From positions 33,658,794 to 33,722,793 of the forward strand of contig NC_135180.1 in NCBI RefSeq assembly GCF_041146795.1: a DNA stretch of 64,000 nucleotides, read 5' to 3'. The notes beneath the pieces were generated by a model, which saw only the letters and a list, made by a program, of their open reading frames with translations, ran no database searches and was not told where the DNA came from. Both the position numbers and the translations under genes were made by a program. Of this stretch, positions 14,501 through 26,434 are shown in pieces (positions within the stretch are counted from its first letter, which is position 1; the number at the start of each line of letters is the position of its first letter). This DNA comes from Maylandia zebra. Lineage: Eukaryota; Chordata; Actinopteri; Cichliformes; Cichlidae.

Positions 14501-15219
14501 CATAGCAGTGCAGAGAAATACATAATGGAGGCTCGGTATGGTGTTGCACATGCAATAACGTTTATTATCCAGTGCATGGAGGTAATAAAATGGACAAGCA
14601 CTGCACAGCATCCCTAAAATAAATAAAAGAGCTGCCTCACAGCTGACTAATGCCTACTGCTACAATTACATGAATAGGCCCCATAGCAGCTGCTAAACTC
14701 TACAAGTGGTCAGAACGGTTGCTAAGCAAACACCAACTAAAGTAAGGCATAGATATTATTTTTGCGCAGTAGACTAATATGAGCAAGTCAATTTGCAAAG
14801 TGTAAAAAGGAAAAAGGCTGAAGAAGGCAACCCGTAGGTCTGTTTCTACCTATGAAACACAGGCTCTCTTCTTTGTGACCATCTCTGCATGTATGCTGTG
14901 ACACATACTAGCAGTAATTTCCAAAGAAAGTGCCAATGAATAAAACTGTGCCAAGAATCTTAGATCTTTTCTTTTTAGGACTTGTAAAGACTAAAACATA
15001 TGTTGCATTCAGGAAAGGTTTTCGTTCAGTCACGTGACCTATTGTGCCAGTCCGCCAGCCCTATCGCTACCTGGTCTTTATGCTGAGCTGTCTCCTTTAT
15101 GTGTTATTTTAAGGATCCCTCACTGTGAGCATGAGACACGGCATTGCGAAGTAAAAATGTAACAATGTTTCATATAATTTGTGAAAACATATATAAAAGG
15201 AAAAGTACAGTGAGAAAAT
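9751..15219. other. Intergenic stretch with no recognised gene
   Basis: Apart from the CA/TA microsatellite at 11.5 kb, only short open frames consistent with chance. A 123-codon frame at 10,639-11,010 is Cys-rich and not recognised. Confidence 0.6.
11474..11539. repeat. (CA)n then (TA)n microsatellite
   Basis: About 17 bases of CA repeat pass through one GTA into about 48 bases of TA repeat. The open frame over it reads IYIYIY and is not a gene. Confidence 0.9.
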
Positions 15220-16205
15220 GAATAATCTTGTGGTGGTTTTCTAAATGGTGTTGATATTGAAAGAGTCAGTGAAAATAAATTTCTGGGGGTAATAATAGAT
15301 GAAAAACTTAACTGGAGAGCTCACGTAAGATATATTCATTCCAAAGTATCACGAAGCATTGCAGTACTAAACAAGGCAAAACAGGTATTCGACAGAACAT
15401 CACTTCATATTCTCTACTGTTCACTGGTTTCACCATACTTAAGCTATTGTGCAGAGGTCTGGGGCAATAACTATAAAACCACATTACATTCACTTTTTAC
15501 TCTTCAAAAGAAAGCAATTCGAATCATCCACAATGCAGGTTATAGGGAACATACAAACTCACTATTTTTGCAGTCTGAAATATTGAAAATTGACGATATA
15601 GTGAAATTCCAAACAGCACAAATTCTATTCAAAGCAAAAAATAAAGAACTGCCAGGTAATATTCAGAGTATGTTTTTTTTGAAAGAAGGAAGTTATAATT
15701 TAAGGGGTTTTTGTAACTTCAAAACAATGAAGGTACGTACTACAAGAAAAGGCTTTTGTGTTTCTGTTCAAGGAGTGAAACTATGGAACAAACTGAATAT
15801 GGAATTAAAGCAATGTCCAAACATAAAACTGTTCAAAAAGAGTTAGAAAAATATGATCTTCTCGATCTATAAAGAAAAGGAAAATATTTAAATTAAGTGA
15901 ATGTCTCTATTTAAAAACAAACAAACAAAAAATTCATGATGTGATATTATAGTATATAGTATATCAGAAATCTGTTCACTATTTTTATTACAAATTATAT
16001 CAGTAAGGAAGCTGACTAAATATTCACTGATAATTTATGGGACAGGGGTGGGATTAAATAAGTGTATACTTCTTCCCACTCCCTTTCAACATGTAAATTA
16101 ATCAGAATGTTTTTTGTATGTAATTTGTATAGTATATTTTTTTTCTCTCATTTCTTTTCTAAATGTACTTGTATATTGTTCACATGTTGAAATAAATTAC
16201 CAATC
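15220..16205 (+). mobile_element. LINE 3' end with partial ORF2 and UTR
   Basis: One open frame runs from about 15,230 to a TAG at 15,844-15,846. It reads FLGVIIDEKLNWRAH, then LHILYCSLVSPYLSYCAEVWG, then LQKKAIRIIHNAGYREHTN and GVKLWNKLN. This is the C-terminal region of reverse transcriptase in L2/CR1/Rex-type fish LINEs. About 360 bp of AT-rich 3' UTR follows, ending in an (ATCA)n tail at about 16,200-16,215. The copy is 5'-truncated, but its 200-codon frame has no stop, so insertion may be fairly recent. Family assignment is from memory. Confidence 0.8.
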
Positions 16206-16767
16206 AATCAATCAAGCAATAATTTATTAGCACTTGTCTGATATCAGTCATTAGGCTGCCAACTGCTGTCATTTAGAGTCACAGTAGTTTCTCCTTTTTC
16301 TCCCTTACACACAGGTGTGACGCTGACAGGAGACAGCTGAAGTGACAATAGTAGTGAAATAGTATTTAGCTGTGTTGACAACAGCAGCTTACGTTACATT
16401 ACTGTGTGAAATGAAAGCTTAACAACAACTGTTACACCGAGCCCGCATCTACCTCGCTTCTCAGTTGAGGTCTCTGACCGAAAATGGGGAGACTGCAAGT
16501 AAACGAGCGAGCGACCTAGTGAGACAGAGAAAGCATGTTGCTGTTGGACCCTTTCAGTTGTGTCAGCTCTCTTTGTCCACAGTTTGCACCTAAGTAAAAG
16601 CTTTTGTAAACATACAAACAGAAGCTGCTAGTGTGAAAAGCCTCTAAAATGCTGTCATTCTACCACTGGCTTCCTCCATGATACGTTAGCTCTACTGCTA
16701 GCTGCTGCTGTTGAATGGAGCTATAATTACAGATCTGAATGGATCACCTCATTGTCCCTTGAGTCAA

Positions 16768-16818
16768 TGTCCATCCATCCACCCATCCTTCCATCTATCC
16801 ATCCACCCATCCATCCTA
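16768..16818. repeat. (CCAT)n degenerate microsatellite
   Basis: Repeated CCATCCAT and CCACCCAT words over about 50 bp, immediately upstream of the repeat copy at 16,855. Confidence 0.8.
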
Positions 16819-16854
16819 ACTCCTCCTAGAGGGACTATGTGAAAGAAAGGGAGC

Positions 16855-17010
16855 TGCAAGAAAAGTTTTCAGTTCAGTTCAAACAGTTGATTCAAGTTGA
16901 TTTAAGATCCTACAGTAACAGAGGAAAAAACTCAAATAATCAGACGACCTCCTTTGAGCAAACACTTGATGACAGAGGAAAGGAAAATCTCCCTTTTAGC
17001 AGGAAGAGAT
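16855..17010 (+). repeat. Second copy of the same dispersed repeat
   Basis: AACACTTGATGACAGAGGAA, then GGAAAATCTCCCTTTTAGCAGG, aligns with 18,790-18,840 in the same orientation. The upstream part (TTCAAACAGTTGATTC) is not shared with the 18.8 kb copy as far as I can see. Confidence 0.55.
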
Positions 17011-18049
17011 CTCTTATGTATCCACTACCCTGTCAATCACAGTATATCCTGCACTCACATTGGTAATCACTCAACTCAAAGCTACGGAACATTTATCCCA
17101 AGACCTGTCCGATATAAACACTAGTAGTTCTAATACTACTTTTAATTAGTATTAAAAATTGGTTTCTCACCAGTAGTCAATTAAAGTAGTCTCTAGTCAC
17201 TATGTCACAGATCTATAGCCATACTTCCTGTGTGGAAGTAGGTTAAGCTAACTGGCAACTCTCCTTGCTCCTCTTCTCCCTATTGTCCATTTGAGGCATT
17301 GAGAGATAGATTGTAATAACAAAGGAGGGCTGTTTTCTGGGTCATAGTAGAAGAGAAGAGGTGAGGAAGCAAGGCAAGATAGTCAAATGAATTACACAAC
17401 AAGCTTTTTTTGTCCACCAGGAGGCAGACAAACAGCAAAAACATAATTGTTAGTGACTTGTTATGTTCTTGTCTCATCATAGATCGAAGAAAAGGTTTGG
17501 AGTACTGCCATGATGTAACCAAGTATGCAAATTTGTGCTGTGGAAAGTAAAGTGCTAAAAGAGCTGAATGCAGATTTTGTAGTAGTATGACTAGTAACTC
17601 TCCATTCAATACCAAGATTGTTAAGAGAATTATTAAGTATTTTACAAGCACAGACATTTCAAATAAAAGTAAATCGCTAATGTCATTTTTTTACCTCGAC
17701 TTCTTTGTCACAGCTGTTCTTGTCATGCTTTTTAGAGCAGTATGAATTGCACTGCATTTTCTAACCCTTTCTAAACCCAGCATTGATCATTTTACAAAGA
17801 AAATGAATAAATGTAATGAAATTACTGTATTTTGTGGTGTATTGAAGGCACCGCAGTTACACAGGCATAAAGGAAGAAAACAAGGAGCTGACCTCAAGGC
17901 AATTTCTACTGAGGCAGAATTGGCAAATCAGTGAATGCGAAGAGAGTAGGTTGTCCTTTTTTTGAAGGCTTGCAGAGAGTAAAGTGAACAATTTCAATCT
18001 AAATCCTCAGTTTTGCTGTTGGTCCACTTTCTTTGTCTATCTCACGCTT
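17011..18049. other. Intergenic stretch between repeats
   Basis: A 125-codon minus-strand frame (17,280-17,657) is Leu-rich in AT-rich DNA. It has no start context or family I recognise and is probably chance or repeat-derived. Confidence 0.5.
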
Positions 18050-18367
18050 TGTATGGGGCGATCGTGGCTCAAGAGTTGGGAGTTCGCCTTGTAATCGGAA
18101 GGTTGCAGGTTCGAGCCCCGGCTTGGACAGTCTCGGTCGTTGTGTCCTTGGGCAAGACACTTCACCCGTTGCCTACTGGTGGTGGTCAGAGGGCCCGGTG
18201 GCGCCAGTGTCCGGCAGCCTCGCCTCTGTCAGTGCGCCCCAGGGTGGCTGTGGCTACAATGTAGCTTGCCATCACCAGTGTGTGAATGTGTGTGTGAATG
18301 GGTGGATGACTGGATATGTAAAGCGCTTTGGGGTCCTATATAAAATACAGGCCATTTACCATTTGTA
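18050..18367 (+). mobile_element. tRNA-derived SINE, near full length
   Basis: The tRNA-like head has an A box (TGGCTCAAGAGTTGG, 18,065-18,079) and a B box (GGTTCGAGCCC, 18,108-18,118), both on the plus strand. The body has CCTTGGGCAAGACACTTCACCC and ends with GTAAAGCGCTTTGGGGTCC and GGCCATTTACCATT, a tail found throughout teleost genomes. Intact Pol III boxes suggest a young copy. The 132- and 83-codon frames across it are not genes. Confidence 0.85.
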
Positions 18368-18681
18368 TCTTCCATTATATGAGATTTTGGATGTGACTCA
18401 CTGCATGTGTGTAGCCTGTAATCATGTATGAAGGGCGTTTTAACATCAATCAATCTGCTATGAAATTGTCCGTTGTGATATCGGCAATAGCTTGTAATCT
18501 ACAATAGCTTCAGAATTTGGGTTATTTATTGTTATATTTAAAAGCAAAGATAGTAAGTAATTCTTTTTTGCAATGTGTCTGTTCATTTATAAACCATGTA
18601 ATTTTTTTTTGTTTTGTTTTACAAAATTACAATTACAATTACAAATTACAACAACAGTTATTTACCTATACATTGTATAAG

Positions 18682-18710
18682 TAAAGACCTATACAATGTA
18701 TAGGTCTTTA
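18682..18710. repeat. Perfect palindrome, 14-bp arms
   Basis: TAAAGACCTATACA, one A, then TGTATAGGTCTTTA: a perfect inverted repeat with a 1-base loop. Related CTATACATTGTA words lie on both sides (18,665-18,678 and 18,712-18,723), so the whole 18,660-18,735 block could form a larger cruciform or hairpin. Confidence 0.85.
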
Positions 18711-18769
18711 ACTATACATTGTAAGGTAAAGACTAAACAATAATACCAAGAAAACCACAACAATCAAAC

Positions 18770-19060
18770 AACGCCTTTTTAGCAAGCATGTGGTTACAGT
18801 GGGAAGGAAAAACTCCCTTTTAACAGGAAGAAAAAACAGGCTCAATGAGAGAAGCCATCAGCTGCAACCAGTTGGGAGTGAGGGGAGGAAGACGGGACAA
18901 AAGAGATGCTGTGGAAGAGAGCCAGAGATTAATAATAATAACTAATGATTAAATGCAGAGTGGTAAATAAACAAAGTGAGTGGTGAAGAAACATTCAGTG
19001 CATCATCTTCCCTGCAGCCAACGCCTATTGCAGCGTAACTACAGGAAAAACACCAAAATG
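18770..19060 (+). repeat. Dispersed teleost repeat (AACTCCCTTTTAACAGG family)
   Basis: It contains GTGGGAAGGAAAAACTCCC, TTTTAACAGGAAGAAA and CTAATGATTAAATGCAGAGTGG, ending in CATTCAGTGCATCATC. This arrangement recurs in thousands of places in percomorph genomes, from memory. A second copy lies at about 16,855-17,010 and a reversed one at about 28,470-28,630. I do not know its class; a non-autonomous retroelement is likely. Confidence 0.65.
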
Positions 19061-19334
19061 TAAAAACAAGTCATGGCTAACACATTTAAAGAATGTATAC
19101 ATACATTTCCCATTTGGAAGTGTATTTTTAATGAGGAAAAAAATGTGACAAAACTGGCCCAACAAAGAGCAAAGAGTGCTTGAAAGAGCAGGTCTAAAGA
19201 AATGTGACTCTTTTTAGCTTCAAAGTCACAGTCTTAAGCCTGTGGGTCTTAAGTCACACCTTTGTCAGCCAGAAAGCAGCAGTTCGTGTCTCATTTGGGA
19301 ACTTTACGTTTCCACTTTACTTTTTACTTTCTCT

Positions 19335-19505
19335 TGTTGGTTAGGTTTATGCATTTAAAACCCCTTGGTGAGGTTTTGGCACTTAGATGTATTTGGCAAG
19401 GATTTGGCACTAAAATCCTGCCAAGATTTTTAGCACTGAGGTTTATGCAACAACAACTTCTTAAGGTTCAGGAAAAGATTGTGGTTTGGGTTAAAATATG
19501 CCCCT
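19335..19505 (+). repeat. Probable degenerate fish repeat
   Basis: GGTTAGGTTTATGCATTTAA, CCCTTGGTGAGG and GGTTCAGGAAAAGATTGTGG followed by TTTGGGTTAAAATATG resemble a GGTTAGG-rich dispersed repeat of fish. Assigned from general resemblance only. Confidence 0.35.
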
Positions 19506-22500
19506 TCACAACTTTAACCCACATCAGTTGCATGTTGAAAAATGAGACGCATTTCACTGCTGTCTAAACAGTACAGTGCTACAGTACAGTCACCAAAGGA
19601 CAAGTCCCCCTTATCAGCGAGGTGCCAAATGTTTTGACAAAGCAGCTGTACATGATGCCCTGGGAATGAGAATGGGCTGGAATATGGGATGTTCCACTGG
19701 GTTTTCCCTTCAAACTGTCTGCTGTTGTTTTGCATGAGCGCCTTTGTTGACCTGGTGTTGCTATCAATAATGGAAATGGAATGTAATTTAAATGAATGAC
19801 CAAAACACAGAGGACATGGGGGAGAACAATAGAGAGAGAAAGAGTACATGTGATTTATTCCTGAACCGCAAATGAGTGATTTATATGCCTAACTGTAATG
19901 AGCTCACAACCATGGAGGCAGGCAGACAAAACTTATTCTTGAAGCATTAATTTGAGTGTTTGGGAAAGCAATGACACTTTAATGAAAAGTACTTGCAGAG
20001 CAAAGTTTGGCAAGCTCCTGTGTTAATAAGCAAAGTTTAGTGGGTGCAGTTGCAAATTTGCTTAGGTTAAGTATATTTTTGGAATATGGGAAACAAAGAC
20101 TGTTCAACTTAGAAGTCATTGTACTTGAAGCAATTATAACTACTGAATAGATCAAGTGATATTGCATCTTCATTTGAAAGGCCCTCATGCCTGGATGAAT
20201 AAGTGGCCTTCATACTGAATACAGAGGACGGTATATCATTTTCAAAGGAAGACTTTTTCAGTAAATCCTCCACTTTCTTCCCCGATAGGCGGTCCATCTG
20301 TAGAACCTGGGTGTCTATCAGCACTGCCTCCTCCAGGACTCAGATGGGTCTGAAACTCTCCGTGAACCCTCATGAATTATTCATCATCACATATAATGTT
20401 GGCAAATTATTTTATGTAGTGGGGAAAGATTCATCTTAGGAGCAGGAATTGGGTAGGGAGAAGCTAATGTGTTTATTATGCCAAGATAATGGCATGAAAT
20501 AGAGGCCAGGGGTGGAGAATTTGGAGGAGTGTTTATACTTTATATTCATTGGAGGGTAGCATCTGAATGCCTCGTGGTCACATGATGGCAGATGTCTTTT
20601 GAATGCAGCGGCGAGAGTGTATTTGCGTGCATGTGCGCACGTATTCACTCATAGTCAAACCTTTGCAGACGCTTTAGATGTTCGGATGTGTGTGTGCAAG
20701 TTTTTGTGTGCGCGCACGTGCAGTGTATGTTTATGTAACGTATAGATTTGCCTAATCGAGGTTTCATTCCACAGCCAGCGTTGTCTGCTTTTATGGCTGT
20801 TGTTGAGAAAAGAGTTCAATAAGCATTACCCAGGCTCTGCTCTCCAAGTGGCAGAGAGCACCATTACAGGGAGAAAGAAGGTTGCTCTGTAACTGGTGTT
20901 TGCCTTGCTTAGCTGAAAGGAGCTGAGATCTATCCATACAGAGCTAATATCTGTGCCATAATGACATTGCACTATCAAGAAGATAGGCTGCTTTTGAACT
21001 CAAGGCTGCCTGCTGTGTTGAAAGAGAGAGACAGAAACCCCATACAGATGTCAGGAGTGTCAGGAAGGAGATGGTATCTTGCAGTTTCGTTGTCTGGAAA
21101 TAAAAGCTTAATGAATTTATCTTTAGATGCACATTTTGTCCTGTCTTTTTGATCCAGGCTACAGTACAGTTTCTCTGACCAGGTGCACAGACAACTGTTT
21201 GTCCACCGTTTTGCATCCATATAGACTACTTTTGTCTTATTTAAGTGAAGGCTGTTTGGATTTCCGACACATCCTTCAAATATAATTCTCAAATCCCGAA
21301 CACAGGGCAATGTGGGATGATAATATATTCATATTGTGCTGCAGGAATGTGTCTCTTCTGTGCCTTTCATAAATTGGGGTCAGGTGATATCTGTCACAGC
21401 AGAGAATGTGCTTAGTGCTGACAAAGTCATGTTGACATTTTTTGGAGAGGAAAGCGCAAAAATAAATAAATAAATATATATCTATATATATAGTGTCTCC
21501 CAGGAGGCAGGAAGAAGAAGAAATTAAATTGCCTCTCCACAGCCCTTGTTAAAAATGAAAACCAATCAGCCAGCCCTCAATTCACACTCACAGCTCCACA
21601 AAGATTATGGGGAATATTGATATTAATATTAACAAATGCACTGTCCTTTTCGAGTCTGGCGCTATGGGTCCAGTTGCAACTTCACTGATAAGAATTTTTT
21701 TCCCCTCATTGAAAAAGCTGTTTAAACTTGATGGATTCATGGCTTTTCTACAAATATGACCATTAACTATGCCTGAATAGGCTGATATGTATTGTGAGGC
21801 AGAAGAGAAATGGCTGTACCGATGCAAAAAAGGTTCGTCAGTGTTATTTAAATTTGCGGATGTCATGTTGAAAGGATCCAGATCGTCTGTAAACCAAGAA
21901 ATACCCTAATTGCAAAGCTTTGTTTGGGCATTTTTGTTTGAAACCACTATGATGAGTCTCATTTAAGAAAGAAGGAAACTGTCAGCACTTTTAACTGTAT
22001 CCCCAGCGGAGAGCTTTGTGCTTTTGTTTGGCCTAATTTGGGGGGTTCTCGGGCTTATTTCCCCATGAAATCCCTTCTAGTAACATGAGCACACATTCAA
22101 AGCAGTGGGAATGGGGAATAATGAAGTGTACGGACAGAAAGACAGTCACGTGGCCTTCGGAAAGGAGCATTAGCAGGAGTTATCACAGTTAATTTCACAG
22201 TGATCAGTTCAGAAAGAATTCTGTACGACTGAAACTGTATGACCGTCAATAGAGAGTATGGCGCTATATGGCATGTTGATAGAGGCCCTGGAGTTTGTTT
22301 ACAGTCAGGACCACTGAGGAACACTAAGCTAACCAGTGATAGTTAGGAAAGCATAGCAATGAGAGGATCTGTCATTTAAGTTTAAAAATAGTCACAACAT
22401 GCCAAAGCCTTGAGCTTCTGACCAGTAACCATGTTGGTATTTAAAAATAATACACAAAGAGTGGATTTGACTGAGAAACCCAGACTGCACATGCTCATAC

Positions 22501-23925
22501 AGTGGCAAATTGTCAATCAAGTTAGATAATTTCCCTTTAAGTCTTGCCATGCCTTTTTTTTGGTTTTTGCAATCAAGTGTGAACAGGCACATAGTGTTTG
22601 CATGCTGTGTGCTGTTTTATTTGCTAACAACTGAAAATCTTAAACTTTATTTAAAGCACTGTAGTTGTCACTATCACTTTTTAACCAGTAAGGACAAAGA
22701 ATAGTAGACTGACTGTGACATGTATGAGTGTTGAATGAGTGTCTTCATATACAACCAGATTAATATGAGAAAATAATCCATTTGTCTTTGGTCGACCATT
22801 CAAGCAGCAGTCAGCTAGAGTCAGATAATTGCAGACTGCATTACCTCTCAGATATTCTGTATCATAGCAACCAAAGCATATTAGCAAAAAAATAAAAATA
22901 ATAATAATAATATGCACCTTCAAGCACCGCAGCTCTCTAAGGCCCTCTCAGCTGTGCATTTCCAGAAGATCGCCTGCTATTTTTACTGTCAAAAAAGGTT
23001 CCCGTTTTCGTCGTAGCCTGCTTTCTCCTACTTTTTGGCTCTAATGGAGAATAAACCTCATGCTGTATTCAGTAATATATGACACTGAGACCAAGAACCA
23101 ATCAGAAAAGAGTTTGAGGTGAAGGGAGCTGAAAAGCATTTTTTCCATAGACAACTGGACTTTTTTATTTTATTTATTTTTTTACCCCCTGCTTGCTACT
23201 ATAAAGAATAGAGGTGTACAGCACTTCCACGGGGGCTTCACTTTTCAGCTGTAGCTGAAGGCTGTGTCCATCTTTCACATCTTTGGTGAAGATACAAACA
23301 TCTTGCTTTTAATTTTTAGTCTTAACATGTAAATTAGATAAAAATGTAATTATCAGCACGAAGCACAAAACACAGTTATCACCAATGGATAATTCGTTTG
23401 TGTGGGTTGCTTGTCAGAAATTGAACTGTTGCAAAAGTTCTCAAGAAACTATAGCAAATTTCATGACAAACCACTGAATAGCTGTCAAAACATGTTCCTG
23501 AAAAACAAAGTTCTTTTGCTGAAGTATATCACATAAGTTGATTACTTCAAATATGCAATTACTTACTCCTCAGTCTTTCTCTCAGAAAAGTTAAACTGGA
23601 AATTAAACACATGCATTATACTAATATCTTGATGAAACTTCAAAGAAAAGAATCATTTGAAAGAAAATTGTATTAAACATGCAAGACTAAAATGCTTGCT
23701 TTGTTTAAAACTGATGCCATGAAAACACAAGCTATCATATTAAGATGCTTGTTACTAGTCATAATATGTTTATTTTTATATTAATGTTAATATAAGTTAA
23801 TTAAATCTTAGACTTTCAACAAACAGATAACCTGTCTTCAGTATGAAGTATTATAAACATGCCTCGCTTATAAATTCATACACATTTATATAAGCACTTT
23901 TTTCTATGCCTACATGCTTTCTATC
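19506..23925. other. Intergenic stretch with coding-like patches
   Basis: Apart from the frame at 20.1-20.3 kb, a 92-codon minus frame at 21,588-21,866 has balanced composition. Nothing can be named. A short A/T simple repeat lies at about 21,460-21,492. Confidence 0.5.
20109..20340 (-). other. Unexplained coding-like open frame
   Basis: The minus-strand frame begins near LEEAVLIDTQVLQMDRLSG and runs about 75 codons to a TAA at 20,109. Composition is unlike the surrounding AT-rich DNA and the residue mix looks like a real protein. A possible acceptor (CATCTGAG) lies near 20,340. Not recognised; it could equally be conserved non-coding DNA. Confidence 0.2.
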
Positions 23926-24110
23926 AAAAATTCACACTCCAGTGGATGTATCAGAGAGCAACTTGGGTTCAGCATCTTGCCCAAGGATATTTGGGCATGC
24001 AGACTGGAGCAGCCAACCAGATCAAACCACTAAACCTTCCGATTAGTACATGATGTGTTCTTCCTCCTGGGCTACAGCGACACCATTGTGGCTGTAGCCA
24101 CAGGATCCAT
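23926..24110 (-). mobile_element. tRNA-derived SINE fragment
   Basis: In plus-strand spelling it carries GTTCAGCATCTTGCCCAAGG and CATGCAGACTGGAGCAGCC. It then has a decayed B-box complement (GATCAAACCACTAAACC) and CCTCCTGGGCTACAGC, the reversed tRNA head. It resembles the 18 kb SINE family in reverse orientation, but is diverged. Confidence 0.7.
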
Positions 24111-24639
24111 TGTCTTAAAAATGTTTTTATGAATGCAGTTACTTCAGTTAGTTAAGAGGTTAAGAAAACGTACTATATACCAGCTAAGTAATGTATTTGT
24201 ATATATTAATAAGATGATAACCCCAACCTTTTTTTTTTTTTCTTTAAATGCATTCATTTCTTTATTCACACTGTGTTTGTGCTTTAGTATACCATCCATA
24301 ATACCCCGGGGAATCCTCAGGAGTGGGCAGGATGTGGGAGGAAGGCCAGGTCACTATTTCCATCTTCTCAGCTGTACAGATCATTAATGTCAGTAGCATG
24401 CTAGCCCACTAATAAACAGGTTACCTCCTCAGAGTACAGATGCGATCATGTTCTTGAGATCAGGTCTAACGCTGATCTCAACAAGCAAAATAAATTCCAG
24501 TCAAGCACATTAAAATTAACCAAACCTGAGAAAATGTCTTAATTTAAAATGTATCCAAACTAGGCAGGGAAAGTTTTTAGCTCTGGGTTAGCAGCATTTA
24601 GCAAGCATGGTTTACTTTAAGGCAAGAGAAACCCAAACC

Positions 24640-24715
24640 TCATGGAGACTATCGATACAAACTCCACACAGCAGGACCCTCTTGTTGTGAGGCAACAATG
24701 CCAGCTACTTCACAT
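24640..24715 (-). mobile_element. Short SINE fragment
   Basis: The stretch CAAACTCCACACAGCAGGAC, CTTGTTGTGAGGCAACAATGCC matches the tRNA-proximal end of the SINE at 9 kb, same orientation. Only about 75 bp remain. Confidence 0.55.
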
Positions 24716-26434
24716 CATGTGAATTACCTATTTTGGGGGGGGGAGCAAATCTTAAACTCACATGACATTTTCTCTCGTGATACTAGTCTTTATTCTCTGA
24801 GGAGCATGAATGACTCTATAAAATGATTAGTCTGGACCAACATGATAAAAACATCAGTTGTCAATAAGAATGACCCCATGCCTGGATAAGGACCACGGCC
24901 ATACATGTTACAGAGCTGAGCAGGCTTCTCAAATATTGTCCTCAGCGAGAGTCGATGCCTCTGCTGCTGATCTTGATTTAATGTTTTATTTCAAATTAAG
25001 CTATTTAATTTGGTGCCGATTTCTGAGTCTCAGGAGAACCAGCTGCCTGTGATTCGATGAAAATCCAGCTTAGTTGTTGTGTTAGACCTGATGGTGTGCA
25101 CATTACTTTGTACACAGATCTCATCATCGTGCTCATTTGGGATAGCTTAGGCAAATTCCAAGCACAGACGGCTGTTTGAGGCTGAATAATAACTGAGATG
25201 TTGTGTTGTGTTATCTGCTACAGCAACTAAAAAGAGATGGCAGGGATAATCCATTTTCTGGTATGTTTCTGAAAACAACAAATGGATACGCCTGAAGAAG
25301 TTCTTTAAGATTACATTTATCAGTTTACAGCTCTGCATCAAGTACCTTGGAGAACAAGATTGCATTGTGAAAAATGTCTTTGTTTTTTTTCCTCACCTGG
25401 AGCGAAAATAGCACCCTCACTTGAACTGGGTAACAAAAGCACAAGTCACTGAAAGTCCTCTTGATATTAGACTACAAAATATGCAGCAAGGACTCGAGTG
25501 AAAGCACCCACCCTTCAGGTACTCTACATGGTACCAGACTGGGCTAACAATGGGATATAGGAATAATAAGGAAGATGGGAGGTGAGGTTTATTACGGAGG
25601 GTGGTTGAGAGGTGAGTGTGCTGATATCTACATCAAGCAATTTAAACAAGTTCTGAATCAGAGCACTTGTCAATCATAATTGATCTCGAGTTGTGGGGGT
25701 GGTGAGAGATGAGGATGAAGACACGCAGAGAGCGAGAGAAAAAAGGGAGGGAGAGAGCAAGCATCTTCCCTGGAGGCTACAAGCACCTTTTTAAGAAGGA
25801 GAGGCCCTGAGGGCCCCTACACCCTTTCCCCACTTCAAGATCAAACCCATTCGTTCCCCATCTCGCTCGCCTCTCCTCATCTTCCTGATCAAAATTCGTC
25901 TTCATTAGAATCAGTGAAAAAGAGCCTCTTAACAGCTGGATATAAGAGCCCTGCATTAGGAAGCATACATACGGACAAACATCTATTCAGAATTTATTCT
26001 GAAGTCGCGGGGGGGGGGGGGGGGAGCATGGTGGAATACACACTGGCCGGCAGTGATTCACTTTTATCTGCACATTGAAATTCTTCTTATTTTCCACCAA
26101 GAGAATTTCTTGTACAAAATGCATTAGCAACTGCTTTTGTTAAGCTTTACTTTGGTAAAAGGGCTTATTATCCGAGATCTTACACTGCCACTGTAATTAT
26201 CTTTAAGAGAAACTCTGTCAAAAGCTTTTACCCCCTGTGTAGTCACATCTGAATATGAATCCAGCAGGGCAAGAATGCACTAAAACATCATTTTAATGCA
26301 TTTAGTTACTGTGCAATTCTAGAACATTTCTTTTGTCGGAGACCTCATAGTGTTATAGTCTCATCATATGCAGAGTAAAAGTGACACTATATGGCCCAAA
26401 GAATGTTGGTGTGGGTGTGTGTGTGTGTGTTTCC
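24716..26434. other. Intergenic stretch with no recognised gene
   Basis: Contains the G16 run and a purine-rich patch at about 25,715-25,760 (GAGAGCGAGAG, GGGAGGGAGAGAG). CATTAGAATCAGTGAAAAAG at about 25,903 begins a higher-complexity block. No exon seen. Confidence 0.5.
26009..26024 (+). repeat. Run of 16 G
   Basis: An unbroken G16 run. It could form a G-quadruplex and is prone to length change and sequencing error. Confidence 0.95.

Noticed and set aside
14829..14837. miR-100-like seed (AACCCGTAG)
   Set aside because: The bases after the seed region do not match miR-100, and no convincing let-7 or miR-125 partner is seen nearby.
18065..18118. Functional tRNA gene
   Set aside because: A and B boxes are present but the body does not fold as a tRNA, and it continues into a SINE body and tail.
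18013..18453. Open frames of up to 132 codons
   Set aside because: They cover the SINE at 18,050-18,367 in several frames and both strands.
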